In this document: positions 23,648 through 35,009 of the stretch, one piece after another
Position numbering within the stretch: the first letter of the stretch is position 1
Layout: each line of letters starts with the position of its first letter
The notes under the pieces: generated by a model
Databases searched by the model: none
What the model was told of the DNA's origin: nothing
Seen by the model: the letters and a program-made list of their open reading frames with translations, nothing else
Translations under genes and position numbers: made by a program
Assembly (NCBI GenBank): GCA_907163375.1
Contig: CAJQUW010003196.1
Coordinates: 124,001 to 188,000 of the forward strand
Length of the DNA: 64,000 bases
DNA from: Prostheceraeus crozeri
Taxonomy: Eukaryota > Platyhelminthes > Polycladida > Euryleptidae
Direction of reading: 5' to 3'

Positions 23648-25452
23648 ATGCGTCGGGAGTACAAGCGAAAGACAAACCGGATGAATTACGGAATAGAGGC
23701 GCTACAAAAGTCACTTCAAAGCTTGAAGAATGGCATGGGTGTTCGTCAAGTGTCTCGAATGCATGGTGTTCCGTGCAGAACATTAAGACGACATCGAGAT
23801 GGTCTTACTTCTCGTCCTGGAAGGACAAAGCTTGGCAGATACGAGACTGCCTTGCCAACCGACGTTGAAGATTCTTTGAAGGAACATATATTATTCACGG
23901 AGAATCGACTCTTCGGACTAACAAACTTAGAATTGCGCCGTCTTGCTTTCAGTGTTGCTGAACGTTCCGGTATCAACCATCCATTTCAAAATGGTCTTGC
24001 CGGTAAAGATTGGCTACGTGGCTTCTTGAAAAGACATCCTGATACATCACTACGGAAGCCACAAGAAACCAGCATCAATAGAGCTGTATCCTTTAACAAG
24101 CAAAACGTCGAAGAATTTTTCAAGATATACAAAGACATTTTGGAAAAGCACAGTTTCCAAGCCAGACAAATATGAAACATGGACGAAACAGGAATAACAA
24201 CAGTTCAAACACCATGTAAAATTCTGGCCAAGTCGGGTAAACGTAGTGTTGGCAAAATCGTAAGCGCAGAGAGAGGACAATTAAGTAAGTAAGTAAGTAA
24301 GCGTTTATTGACAAAAAAATACATCTACCTCCGAATGGGAATCGTGGAGGCATTTGATTTGTAGGCCAAATTGATGACTGTCATTGTTTCATGCAGTGCA
24401 GCAGGTCACTATGTTCCGCCATTGCTTATTTTGCCTCGAAAGAGAATGGCTGAGCAACTCATGAAGGGGACTCCACCAGACTCGATAGGAGCTGTCAGCG
24501 ATAGTGGATGGACTGATGGAGACATCTTCCTTGTTTGGTTGAAACATTTCCAGAAGTGGACACACAGCAGTGCAGACAATCCACAGTTGCTTGTATTGGA
24601 TGGACATCATTCACACAAGACTCTCGAAGCTGTCCTCTTTTCTAGAGAACACGGTATTCACATGCTGACCCTCCAACCACATACATCACATAAGATGCAG
24701 CCTCTGGATAGAACAGTTTTCAAAGCACTCAAAGCAAGTTACAATACGGCTGTAGATAACTTCATGCGTTCAAACCCAGGAAGCGTGTGACCATGTTTGA
24801 TGTTGGAGAGCTGTTCGGCATCGCCTACAATCGGATAACAACTCTAGAAAAAGCAATGAAAGGATTCGAGGTCACTGGTTTGTGGCCACTGAATGAAATG
24901 ATATTTTCTCAAGAGGACTTCGCTCCATCATTGATGATAGATAAGGCCGATCCTAGATATAATAACAACGATCATGCTGAAGATTTCCATGAGACGAATG
25001 ATGTCCCTGGTCCAAGTGGAATTTCAGGTAGCACAGCTGAAGTCGTGTCCTTGTCCCCAGCAGTTGATGCACCATCAAACACCGGTGTACCGGTAAGCCC
25101 TCGATCGTTGATTGAAGACCCGTCACCTCTTCCAACAGCACCAAAAAGAAAGAGAACGAGGAAAGTGGAAAAGTCGAAACTATTGACCTCTTCGCCATCG
25201 AAAAAACAGCTCGAACATATGAAAAATGCGAGTGCAAAAAGGAAGGTCCGAGTGAAATCAGCAACTCCTTCTAAGGCACCAGCACCAAGTTATGACCGCA
25301 CTTCATGTTTCATTTGTTCAATGAAGTGGGTCATGTCCTGCGAAGAATGGATCCAATGCACAAAATGCAAGCGATGGGCGTGTGTGCCGCGCACAGATGT
25401 CGAGAGTGCTGACCAGATCGAATATGTATGTGACTTTTGTCGTGCTTTGTGA
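23648..25452 (+). pseudogene. Tigger/pogo-like DDE transposase with C-terminal zinc finger
   Basis: The reading runs from 23648. An N-terminal helix-turn-helix (residues about 15-55, GVRQVSRMHGVPCRTLRR) is followed by a CENP-B-type DNA-binding part (GLAGKDWLRGFLKRHP). The DDE core begins with NMDETG right after an in-frame TGA at 24173-24175. Next comes a retroelement tail insertion (24283-24368), then LLVLDGHHSHK (second Asp) and QPLDRTVFKALK (third Asp). A frameshift at about 24787 leads to a last frame of 221 residues. This ends in a basic, Ser/Pro-rich linker and a Cys-rich module (CFICSMKW, CTKCKRWAC, CDFC) resembling a PHD-type zinc finger, a combination seen in animal Tigger/jerky-like elements. 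Nonsense codon, insertion and frameshift make it inactive. Confidence 0.85.
24283..24368 (-). mobile_element. LINE/SINE 3' tail inserted in transposase
   Basis: The block starts with (AGTA)n on the plus strand and carries TTTATTGACA. On the minus strand this is an AATAAA-type signal followed by a TTAC repeat tail. It interrupts the transposase frame between SAERGQ and MTVIVSCSAAG. A short AATT-type duplication may flank it. Reading: a strongly 5'-truncated retroelement copy that arrived after the transposase. Confidence 0.55.
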
Positions 25453-25771
25453 ACTTGTCTTGTTGTGTGTTGCAATTCTGTGCGTACTATGTAGTATTTG
25501 TAGCGCCTATGAAAGTCTTCATTGTAATAGTCAATAGATCTGTTTGATATTGGAAAATTTGTTATTGTTATATTCGCAGCTGGGTTTTAATTAGCAGATA
25601 GGTATAGACATATGTATAGGTAGGCTATATGGATAGGCTAAGCTTACTAGCATTCCCTTGAGTTGACATAATCATAGCCAAAATGTTATATGTCCGGTTT
25701 TTCATATTGCCTTAGCATCTGAATACTAATATCATTATGATATGTGCAATTTGAATACGATGTTAAAATAG

Positions 25772-25850
25772 TAGGGGGTAAAACGTCCCCAGGGGCGTCT
25801 TACCCTACATGGTGGGGCGTTTCGCCCCATGCATGAGGTAAAACGCCTTT
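25772..25850. repeat. GGGGTAAAACGCC palindromic cluster, right of Tigger-like transposase
   Basis: GTAGGGGGTAAAACGTCCCC is followed directly by AGGGGCGTCTTACCCTAC, its near-perfect inverse, then GGGGCGTTTCGCCCC, itself a hairpin. It mirrors the cluster at 22853-22938. A further GGGGCGTCCTGCCCC hairpin lies at about 26009-26024. Confidence 0.45.
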
Positions 25851-26039
25851 TTGAGAAAATTTACAAAAAGGTATGCACAGAACATTGCAAAAGTGTTTGA
25901 CGAAAATCAACTAGTCTGAATAATTCTACGGTCTCTATTCTCAAATTAAGCAAAAATCGCGTTTTGTAATTTGTGATAATAAAGTCCAAATTTAGCGTGA
26001 AAGTTAAGCGGGGCGTCCTGCCCCACCTTACCCTAATTG

Positions 26040-27390
26040 GGTCCACATCACTATTCAGATTCAAGAAATGAAACATAAATTTAGTGAATCATAAAATCAC
26101 ACCGGTGAAAATTTAATCAAAAACTTGAAGTTTCAGCCAAGAAAGCAGAATAAGGTCTCGACTTTTTAATGAAGACTTCCATTATAATACTGAACATGAA
26201 ATTCCCTTGATAATCAGCTCAATTTCCGCTTAGTTAGGATGCTTATTGGCAAATATTCATTCCTTTTGATATACAACTTGTTTCATACTACTTATAAATG
26301 ACGTCATGTCGGTAGTATACAAATTTACCAAAATTTAGATTTTTTTTAAAACTGCTCAAATAATTTTTTGGACGACGGGAACGTTATCTCCGCAAAAACT
26401 GAATCGTTTTATATATAGATTTTTTCTGTATCCATTATGAGTCGACAATCTACCTATATATACTTGCTGTATGGGAAAAATAGTGCGATAAAATTATCTT
26501 TCTGGATTGCAAAAATATATTGAGAGAATAATCTGGCAGACAGGAAGGAAAATATGCGCATTTTCTGTCTAGATGCTGATTAGGCAGCTTTCTAGACAAT
26601 CGTATTTCATTTAGATGCACATTCTTTAATAGTCTGATACTCATTTGACATTCATAAAAAATCATTATTTCATCAACTTCATTGCAAGAAGACAGAGTGA
26701 CCGCTGTAGGGAGTCCTGAATCTTCAGAAACATGTCTGTGAATCTGCTTTATAATGTCAAAATTAGAGGAGAGATGTGTATATAAAGTAAGTGGAAATAA
26801 GAAAGTGACACGAACATAGTGCATTATAATGATGACAAAACTATGGGAAAAAGTATGTAGGGGTCTCGCGGTGAACAGGAGGCTGTAAGTCATCTTTGCT
26901 GAATGAAAATTCTATCCTTTTATATTTTTCGCTTAAAGTTAAAAAGTTGAAAATAAAACATATGTTTTTGCTTTCAACTTTTTAACTTAACGTGGAAAAT
27001 ATAAAGGAGAGAAAATTTCAAGAATTTTTGTTCAACAAACAAATGTAGGGGTCTCGCTATAGTAGAACAAAATCGAGTGCAAAAATGGCCTGACCGAGCA
27101 AAACGACATGGTAAAAGACGCTTCATGGGATGCAAGTCATTTTCGCAGCATCTGAGGAACTTTGATTCCGACTGTTTGAACCGGTCTTCAATTGATAGAA
27201 AGCAGTTATTGCCACTGATCAATTTGTGGGCCCTATTCTGTGAACATTCAGCCTTCTGCAGTAAATAGGAAGGTACATGACCATAGAGAGGAGCTAGCTG
27301 TATGCAATATGCTATAAGGGCACGTGACCACTGAAATTTCCTAAGGGTGAAACAATACTCTTCAATGAACGAATAAGATGAAGTCGGCTA
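26040..27390. other. no gene seen
   Basis: AT-rich. The 147-residue frame at 26450-26893 (minus) has no domain I recognise. GGGGTCTCGC recurs at 26860 and 27050, inside a short inverted repeat (TTTTATATTTT..AAAATATAAA, 26915-27005). Confidence 0.4.
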
Positions 27391-27393
27391 GAC

Positions 27394-27836
27394 GCACACT
27401 GTAAACCGTTGACTGACAATTGACAGACATTTATCCTACAAAATCTATTTTGTCGGTCATTGTTAGTTCTTGTAGGATGATTGCCACTGAACACCTACAA
27501 TATCTGACAAAAAGCGACAAAATTAATAGCAATGAATTACAGTTTAAATTTTATCAAAAATGTAGGTAATTAATTGAATTATGTCAAAATAAATCATGGT
27601 TTTGCCAGACAATAAAAGAGATTGCCCAAAAGTCAAGCAATCACTAATCGAAAAAATCAATTAAATATTCAACTGTTTTTGTTTAGTTAATTTGCATACA
27701 AAACATCTGTTTCGATGTCGGTAGAGAACCTACAAATTCGTCGGGTATCGCAGGATATTATTGGAGGTGACAATCGTCGGTTGATTTTGTCAGTGATTTT
27801 GTAGGATAATTGTCGGTCTACAGTTTATAGTGCACG
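27394..27836. mobile_element. MITE with CACTGTAAAC-type ends
   Basis: The left end GCACACTGTAAACCG and the right end, read inverse as GTGCACTATAAACTGTAG, are both followed by GACAATT and ATCCTACAAAATC-type sequence. TTTTGTCGGT/ACCGACAA motifs recur inside. About 440 bp, no coding capacity. Confidence 0.55.
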
Positions 27837-28216
27837 AGATAAGCACCTGGAGGACTTTGTTGCTTTAACTTGAAAATGTCGGCTGGAGAGGAAAGAATGC
27901 AGTCATTCTAGAATGCCGTTTTTAAATCCTTTGAATCAAGATCTTTGAGAAGTTGTTAGTCTGTAACTCACAAATACCTTTGAAAGATCGAGATACGAAA
28001 AAACCACTACAGTTTCATCAAGATGCCGTGTAACTTCGTCATGAATTTTCACCAGAGCACGGACTGAAGAGGTCTGTTTATAATCGTCGTGTCGGACTCT
28101 TCATCAACTCGTCCTTCATTGTGTCCAGAAGTGATTGGCAAGATCGAGGTAGGACGAAAATCATGAATCTTGGGCATGTGCTTCTTGGGAACAGGACTGA
28201 CATGAGCGAAATTGAA

Positions 28217-28446
28217 TATTGAAGGATATTCAAGAAATTTTCAAAACTAAATTATTCTCTCCCGAAGTGTTTATGTCACAATAAAAGAAAAATTAAGTTC
28301 AGGTACAGAGTTGCCAACGTTTCGGGTCCTAACTCTTTCTCAAGGCAGTTGACTGTAAAATGAGATGCTACAATATGTGCTTTATTTTTTTATTGTGGCA
28401 TAAACACTTCGGGAGAGAATAATTTAGTTTTGAAAGTTTCTTGAAT
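28217..28446. repeat. Foldback element, about 60-bp arms
   Basis: Arm 28224-28285 (TTCAAGAAATTTTCAAAACT then AAATTATTCTCTCCCGAAG) is inverted at about 28385-28446. The 100-bp loop contains GCCAACGTTTCGGGTCC..CTCAAGGCAGTTG, a retroelement-end phrase also seen in variant form at 18945-18985. Confidence 0.6.
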
Positions 28447-28899
28447 ATAGTCCTCCCACGCACTGCCATAACTGATATTGAATTTTCTCTGATATTTAAT
28501 TGATTCTTTAATTTTCTTGAAGTGACCGATCAAATATTGCATCCCTTCGTTGTGTGATATTGTCTTTCAGCTCACAATTGCTTCGCCTTCGAAATTTCAA
28601 TCTTCACTTTTGATTTATAGTGATTATAGTGTTGCCAGGCTTTGTCTCTAAATGATTGTCATCTCCTACTGATTAATAGCTTGAGGACCGGTGCTATCCA
28701 ATGCTTCTCTCTGCTTGAAATTGATGAGTTGACATGGAACAGCGGACAAACAGAAATACAGTTGATCATAAAACGCAGTAACCATTTTGTTAACGGTCAG
28801 AAAATCTTGAAGATTATCAAAATTCATCTCTTCCAACAGACTACAAGAATCGACAAAATGAATAACGAAAGTCACACACTGGCACCAAAACCTTTTCAT

Positions 28900-29536
28900 T
28901 GGACGTAGAGGAAGTATTGTGATCGGAGTTCTTAATCGGAGGTCCGACGACGGCGGCGCAATCTTCGTACATTTGACACAAGACTTCGTCAACCCAAAGA
29001 AATTCAACTTAGTCTAAAATTTAGTTCAGGTGTGTTGGTAATTTAATTTTATTTGTTTAAATGGCTCAGACAGAAAAGAATCAGGAAATTCATCAAGGTC
29101 ACTTCTCCCAATAAAGGTATCGTCAACGTCCTTGTTCAAATTGTCATCGCAAATGTCAATTAGAAGATTCACTGTTCCATCATCCTCACTTTTGCATAAA
29201 TCTGGTGGTACATAGATATTGCAGCATATCAAGCGCCGATGGGCAATGTATAAGTCAATGACTGTCCAAGAGAACAAGTCTAGAGGGCCTAAGTCGCTCA
29301 TGAACCCACGTACAAACGCCGTCACCACGACGAATCCTTCTATCTGAGCGGACTAATTCATAGCGAGCAATGTGAAGCAGATGACGGCTGTGATATTCAG
29401 TTGACCATGTCTCTGTCCCCATGATCACATCAGATTTGAGATGTATAATTGTGACACATAAATCATCAAACTTCCTAATTATAGATCTCGCATTGAATAT
29501 AAGAATCGAAGGACACACATCATTTATAAAAACCAA
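28900..29536 (-). pseudogene. LINE ORF2 fragment, APE-type endonuclease domain
   Basis: The minus strand from 29536 reads ILIFNARSIIRKFDDL (the start of the APE endonuclease), DVIMGTETW (catalytic Glu block), RRIRRGDGVCTWV and ICCNIYVPP. After frameshifts it reaches IKNSDHNT near 28930 (the C-terminal SDH motif). No reverse transcriptase follows within 28.2-28.9 kb. A 5' half of a LINE, dead. Confidence 0.7.
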
Positions 29537-29790
29537 GCACGAAAACGTGTCATGTTTGTTCGGGTCATCACAGTTACTTTATATACCACAACATCTTCAT
29601 CTCGTTGCTTCCTTTCTTTCAACTCATTTCTGAAATTCCTCTATTCCTCTTCATGCATTGAAGTTCTATCACGTCTGATAAAGATCCCGCCACAAATTAA
29701 GGAAAACTTCAAGACACATCGGAGTCAAATTTTTATCGATTGAGAGCTGCCACACTGTAAGGCCTCATTCACACTAAAAGTTTAGCAAAG

Positions 29791-32625
29791 TTAACCCTTT
29801 AACGCCTGCGCTGATTCTAAGTACCCTCCCAATTTGACTGAGCCCGAGATAACTCGTATCGATGCAGCAGCAGAATATCACTGACAGCGTAAAACAGTTA
29901 GTACATCCAGAACCTGAGCCCGAGTTATCTCGTATCGAGAGAGCGGTAGAATATCGCTGACGGCGCAACAGACTTACTACATTGAGAGCCTGAGCCCGAG
30001 ATATCTCGTCGCCTGCACTCAGCGCGCTGTGACTGAAAGAATTTCGTCAATCCTCACTGTGAAACTGAGGATTTTAAGATTAAACTTGCGCTTTTCACTG
30101 GTTTTGTTGTATTATGTTTTATCCTTAAATGTGTTATAATGATGGTTATAATTATTTTGAAAATGCAATTAAGTAAAAATGTAAACAGCAAAATATCATA
30201 TGAACGAGACTTTTTTAATTTTCTTTAAATTTCATGATATATATTTATAACGCTCGAATAAAAACAAGAATCATTACCAAATTACACATAGAATTTGAAT
30301 TCTCAAAAGTATTAGGCTTATCGGCTTATAACATAACAATTACTAATTCTCCTTCGTCTGACAAAATGATATCTCCATCGTCCATCTTCAATAACAATAT
30401 CATGTAATAACTGCCTCATTAGTTCAGAATTGAGGCACAATACTCTCGAAGACGTGGTTAAAAGGATAGCCCGAACAAAATTCGTATGATAAGCAGTGTG
30501 TGTGGTGTGCATGATTGCATTTTCTCGCGTTGTTGTTGCTGCGCCGTGTTAATTTTGTAATTTTGAATAGTGTACTGTTGGAAAAGAGTATGAGTCACCT
30601 CAAATGTGCTCATAGAAAACAGTCTCTTACTCTGTTCCTCTTTGGTTTTGTCTCTTCTTCTCCATTGAAAATTTACGAGTATATAGACTACATATAACGG
30701 TATATACTAGATATATAATATTTTTATTCAATATCATAGAATTGTAATATTGTATATCAACTTCCAAGTAATTCGTAGAGCTTTCAGAAAAGTGTTAAAA
30801 ATGGGATCTGTACTTGAGAATTGGGAAGTGTACTTGATAAAACAGCATTCAAAAACTTTCGAGAGATCCTAGACTGTTAGCTTTTAGCTGGCTGGGCACA
30901 ATAGATAGCAAACAGTGACTTACTGCTTGATATAGCCTGTTAGATCATACTACGCTGATATTGATTTTGCGTGTAGCTACCTTATTTGATCGTGAAGTTA
31001 TCCTTAATGAGGACAGTCCTAATATTATAGTGGATTTCACATATTCTCATGACAGACGCATCTTAAATAGAAAATAATTTCATCTTCCCATTGCCTGTGT
31101 TAAGCCATAAAATCAGTTTACTGATTTCCATTTAATATTCATCAACATCAAAGGATATTGAAAAGTTAAAATTATCAAAATGAATGCTCCTAATTACTGA
31201 CCATGAAAAAGAATCGTTTTCGTATGTTGCTGCCTGGCAGCAACCTTTGAATCCAAAAATTCTTCGTTGATAAAAGAGCTTTGAAAATGCAAACATTCGC
31301 ACCTTTACATACTGTGCACAAATATTTCCGATCAACTTCGTGAGCACTAAGTCGTGATCAAAGACGTCTGTACGCCATGACTCAGATCAATCAGAATGTA
31401 AGAGACCTGTTTGGTACTCTAGTTATAAGTAATAATGCAGACCGTGTTCTGTTTTTAGTTATCACATTTTCCCAGGTGTCGCTTACTCATTAACTCTGAC
31501 GAATCATTTGACAATAGGTCATGTATACTATTGTAAACATGTATCAGAAGATAGATTTTCAGTTTAGTAGGCCACATGCATCCGTTATTAGTGGACACGA
31601 GTTCTAAATTATATTAAAAACATTCTAGATATAAAAAAACGTTCACCCAAGTAAAGAACGAGTATACTCGGCATTCGGGAAATTGGTACACCACATCAGC
31701 CCGAGTATACTCGTTATTCGGGAACTATTGAAAACTTTATTTTATCTGTCAGAGAATGAGTGGCGGCTATCGTTTCGAGTTAACTCGGGCTTAGGCCCTG
31801 AAGAACAACTGCTGATTGCGTTGTCAGTGATATTCGTCTGCTCTATCGATACGAGTTAACTCGGGCTTAGTTTCTTATTGTATTCCATTCTCGGCGTCAC
31901 CAGCCAACTGTTGATAGCGCTCGATACGAGTTAACTCGGGCTTAGTTTCTTATTGTATTCCATTCTCGGCGTCACCAGCCAACTGTTGATAGCGCTCGAT
32001 ACGAGTTAACTCGGGCTTAGGCGCTAAAGAACAACTGCTGATTGCGTTGTCAGTGATATTCGTCTGCTCTATCGATACGAGTTAACTCGGGCTTAGGCGC
32101 TAAAGAACAACTGCTGATTGCGTTGTCAGTGATATTCGTCTGCTCTATCGATACGAGTTAACTCGGGCTTAGTTTCTTATTGTATTCCATTCTCGGCGTC
32201 ACCAGCCAACTGTTGATAGCGCTCGATACGAGTTAACTCGGGCTTAGTTTCTTATTGTATTCCATTCTCGGCGTCACCAGCCAACTGTTGTTAGCGCTCG
32301 ATACGAGTTAACTCGGGCTTAGTTTCTTATTGTATTCCATTCTCGGCGTCACCAGCCAACTGTTGTTAGCGCTCGATACGAGTTAACTCGGGCTTAGTTT
32401 CTTATTGTATTCCATTCTCGGCGTCACCAGCCAACTGTTGTTAGCCCTCGATACGAGTTAACTCATGCTTAGTTTCTTATTGTATTCCATTCTCGGCGTC
32501 ACCAGCCAACTGTTGATAGCGCTCGATACGAGTTAACTCGGGCTTAGTTTCTTATTGTATTCCATTCTCGGCGTCACCAGCCAACTGTTGATAGCGCTCG
32601 ATACGCTTAGGCGCTAAAGGGTTAA
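29791..32625. mobile_element. Non-autonomous piggyBac-type element bounded by TTAA
   Basis: Left end TTAA-CCCTTTAACGCCTGCGC (TTAA at 29791-29794). The right end, read inverse, is TTAA-CCCTTTAGCGCCTAAGC (TTAA at 32622-32625). Ends starting CCC next to TTAA are typical of the piggyBac superfamily. The 2.8 kb interior has no transposase. Both ends carry arrays of a GCCCGAGTTAACTCGTATCGA-type palindrome: three diverged copies on the left (29850-30010), related ones at about 31655-31720, and the minisatellite on the right. Confidence 0.6.
31770..32610. repeat. Minisatellite with 11 CGAGTTAACTCG palindromes
   Basis: Units of about 75 bp are built from ATACGAGTTAACTCGGGCTTAG plus one of two spacers. 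One spacer runs TTTCTTATTGTATTCC..CCAACTGTTG(A/T)TAGCGCTCG, the other GCGCTAAAGAACAACTGC..CTGCTCTATCG. Eleven copies of the 12-bp palindrome CGAGTTAACTCG occur, one of them mutated (CGAGTTAACTCA, at about 32453-32464). Units are nearly identical, so the array is recent or homogenised. Not a CRISPR: spacers are not unique. Confidence 0.8.
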
Positions 32626-33055
32626 AGAAACACGATGGTCCCGAGCAAACGTATGTAAGCAAAGTATTAATCTATCTACTTGCATCAATGAGGATTTTAT
32701 ATTTGCTATTATAAATCCGATATCATATTGCAAGTTAATTTCAAAAAATCCAAAATCTTTCCTTGAGTGCCTATTTGATATACATGCATTTGTAAGAATG
32801 ATTCTTATTTGTATCAATAAACACTTACTTATCAACAGCAAAATTAATGTATGTTTGAGACATGTATATAAGGGATCCGGAACATACAATCGTCTTCAAT
32901 GATGAATGATACAGATGATTTGTTGTTGTTCTGGCGAATTCGTAACCAGATGTTTACAATGCCAATGCATCGTAACTGATGTGCATCCGAATGTAAAGAT
33001 TTATTAATTTCAGCCTTTTTTGCCACAATCTCATAAACCAATCTTTTTCTTTCAG
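32626..33055. other. no gene; likely intron or 5' flank of the LRR-Ig gene
   Basis: The sequence just before 33056 is a pyrimidine tract ending TTTCTTTCAG, a strong 3' splice site abutting the ATG. The 5' part of the transcript probably lies upstream here or beyond the TTAA element. No exon recognised. Confidence 0.45.
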
Positions 33056-34336
33056 ATGGAGTGGAAAGGATCTACTTTGACTTTTTACATCTTATTTATG
33101 CAGCTTCCTACTGAAATCTATTCCTGTGAAATAGACACAGCTTCACGTGGTGTGATGTACCTCTGGTGCGATAACACTGGGCTGTCGGCTGTCCCACAAT
33201 ATATTGAGAGTTATGAAACAGTGAAAGGGATGGTGTTCACCGGTAAAAATAACTTGGGAAATTTGCCGAGACATGCCTTCCGCAGTTGGGGAAATCGTCT
33301 GCAATATTTGCATTTTGTTGGAGCAAATGTCAAATCGATTGTCAGAGGCACATTCCAGTCCTTGAACAAACTTGAACATCTGCGTTTTAAAAACAATCCT
33401 TCATTAGGTTTAGGCACAGGATTTTCTGATGCCTTGATGGATTTGAAATCTTTGAAGTCTTTATATATAGAAAATTGCAGATCTGGCAGTATTTTTGATG
33501 ATTACTTCAAATCTTTGAAGAATCTGACAGAGTTGACTATAAGTGGTACACCTCTGCACCTTTACAACAAAAGTTTCAATGGATTGAATAAATTGACTAT
33601 TCTACACTTGAATAAAGATGGTTTGACGACGTTGAGTCCGAGCATATCGCAGCTTCCAAATTTGGGATACCTTGAGGCAAATGGAAACAAGTTCCATTGT
33701 GATTGTAAGATGAAAGGGATGTTAGATTGGGTTCAAAAGATGGGGGTTAGTTCAATAGTGTGTAAAACTCCCGCGAAAGTGAATGGAAGACAGTTGGCCC
33801 AATTAACCGAAGCAGCTTTATGTAAATCAGGCCGGAAATCAGACAATACACCTATCATCACAAATGTAGAGTCATACTTCGAGGCCAATCTCGGAGACAA
33901 TTTCACTTTTGAGTGTTCAATCATTTCCAACATATCTGCAAAGGTGTCGTGGATTCGATCGGATATTATAGTTACCAATGGATCTAAATTCATGCTATTT
34001 CGAATGCAGGGTAAAAGCTTCACATCCCAGTTGAGAATTGAAAATGTGGGAATGATGGAAAAAGGCTTCTGGAAGTGTAGAGTTGAATATATGGGCGGTG
34101 ATACTGAAATTGATCTTTATCTTAAAGTTGTACTAGCACCATTGAAAACCAATTTAATTGTGCCTGTATTGTGTGTAATTGCCTTTTTGAAAATTCTTCT
34201 TTTCGTAGGTATATGTGGCTACAAAATGGTTCGAAATGTCTGGAAGTCCGATCCAGATTGCGATGTTTCTTTGTTTTGTACTAGTGAAGATCGGAACCAA
34301 ACTCAACAACAACTCAATGAACAAGAAACTGAATGA
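33056..34336 (+). CDS. LRR-Ig type I transmembrane protein
   Basis: The ATG at 33056 opens a 426-residue frame in one exon. Residues 1-23 form a signal peptide (LTFYILFMQLPTEIYS). A short N-terminal cap contains two cysteines. About six leucine-rich repeats cover residues 45-215. An LRR C-terminal cap follows (FHCDCKMKGMLDWVQ, IVCKTPAKVNG, ALC). One immunoglobulin domain covers about 270-360, with Cys in NFTFECSI, Trp in VSWIRSD and Cys in KGFWKCRVEY. A single membrane segment (IVPVLCVIAFLKILLFVGI, about 375-395) precedes a 40-residue tail. This layout matches animal neuronal/adhesion LRR-Ig proteins (LINGO/AMIGO/LRIG-like), but the ortholog is not decidable. The splice acceptor directly before the ATG indicates a non-coding first exon upstream. 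Confidence 0.8.
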   Translation: MEWKGSTLTFYILFMQLPTEIYSCEIDTASRGVMYLWCDNTGLSAVPQYIESYETVKGMVFTGKNNLGNLPRHAFRSWGNRLQYLHFVGANVKSIVRGTFQSLNKLEHLRFKNNPSLGLGTGFSDALMDLKSLKSLYIENCRSGSIFDDYFKSLKNLTELTISGTPLHLYNKSFNGLNKLTILHLNKDGLTTLSPSISQLPNLGYLEANGNKFHCDCKMKGMLDWVQKMGVSSIVCKTPAKVNGRQLAQLTEAALCKSGRKSDNTPIITNVESYFEANLGDNFTFECSIISNISAKVSWIRSDIIVTNGSKFMLFRMQGKSFTSQLRIENVGMMEKGFWKCRVEYMGGDTEIDLYLKVVLAPLKTNLIVPVLCVIAFLKILLFVGICGYKMVRNVWKSDPDCDVSLFCTSEDRNQTQQQLNEQETE

Positions 34337-35009
34337 TTCTTTCGACTACATAATTCGGATAGCATTGTTCTTTGATAAAAATATAGTTATTTCATTTACT
34401 AAAAAATGCCATTTTTTCTTTAAAAATCATAGGATGATTCAAAAACATTATAATGTTGTGTCATACTACAAGAATTTTTCAGTATTTGACACTTACCATG
34501 ACTGGCAAATTTTGCCATCTAACCTTAGAATCATGATGACTTTTGACAGATGAATTATGATATTCTGATCTCTCACATGCTTGAGCCAGCAAATTTTCAC
34601 CGTTAAGACGACCTTATGAAGCAGATACAACGTTAAAAAATGAAAAATCAGTGATTGATATTGTGGGCATTCCTCCCTGTTATTTATTATAAGACATAGT
34701 CTTTGACTAGCACAGATTCTGGAAGGTGCAGTAAATAATAACTATCACGTCAGTAACAGTAAACAACATGATTTCACTTCACAGAACATCGTTCCATAAA
34801 CAACAGAAAAAGTGCAAAAGGAAACGTCAACTGGAAAGTTAAGAAAAGCCCGAAGTTAAGGGAAGATATCGTTTTCAATCAAATCAGAAGTCAAAAACAG
34901 TATTCAGAGTCTGATCTCTTGGGATGCAACAGTCGTTGCCATGTTTCCTGTTGACGCGCACCCGGTTCATGGTTCTGCCCTTTTGAAGCGCAGAAGATCA
35001 TATTTTTAG
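34337..35009. other. 3' flank of the LRR-Ig gene
   Basis: AT-rich with no coding signal. It probably includes the 3' UTR of the LRR-Ig gene. Confidence 0.45.

Noticed and set aside
26450-26893. 147-residue minus-strand ORF.
   Set aside because: No domain, no start context or splice signals, composition like surrounding non-coding DNA.
31770-32610. Regular repeats looking like a CRISPR array.
   Set aside because: Spacers are of two recurrent types, not unique; no cas genes; the setting is an animal genome and a piggyBac-type element.
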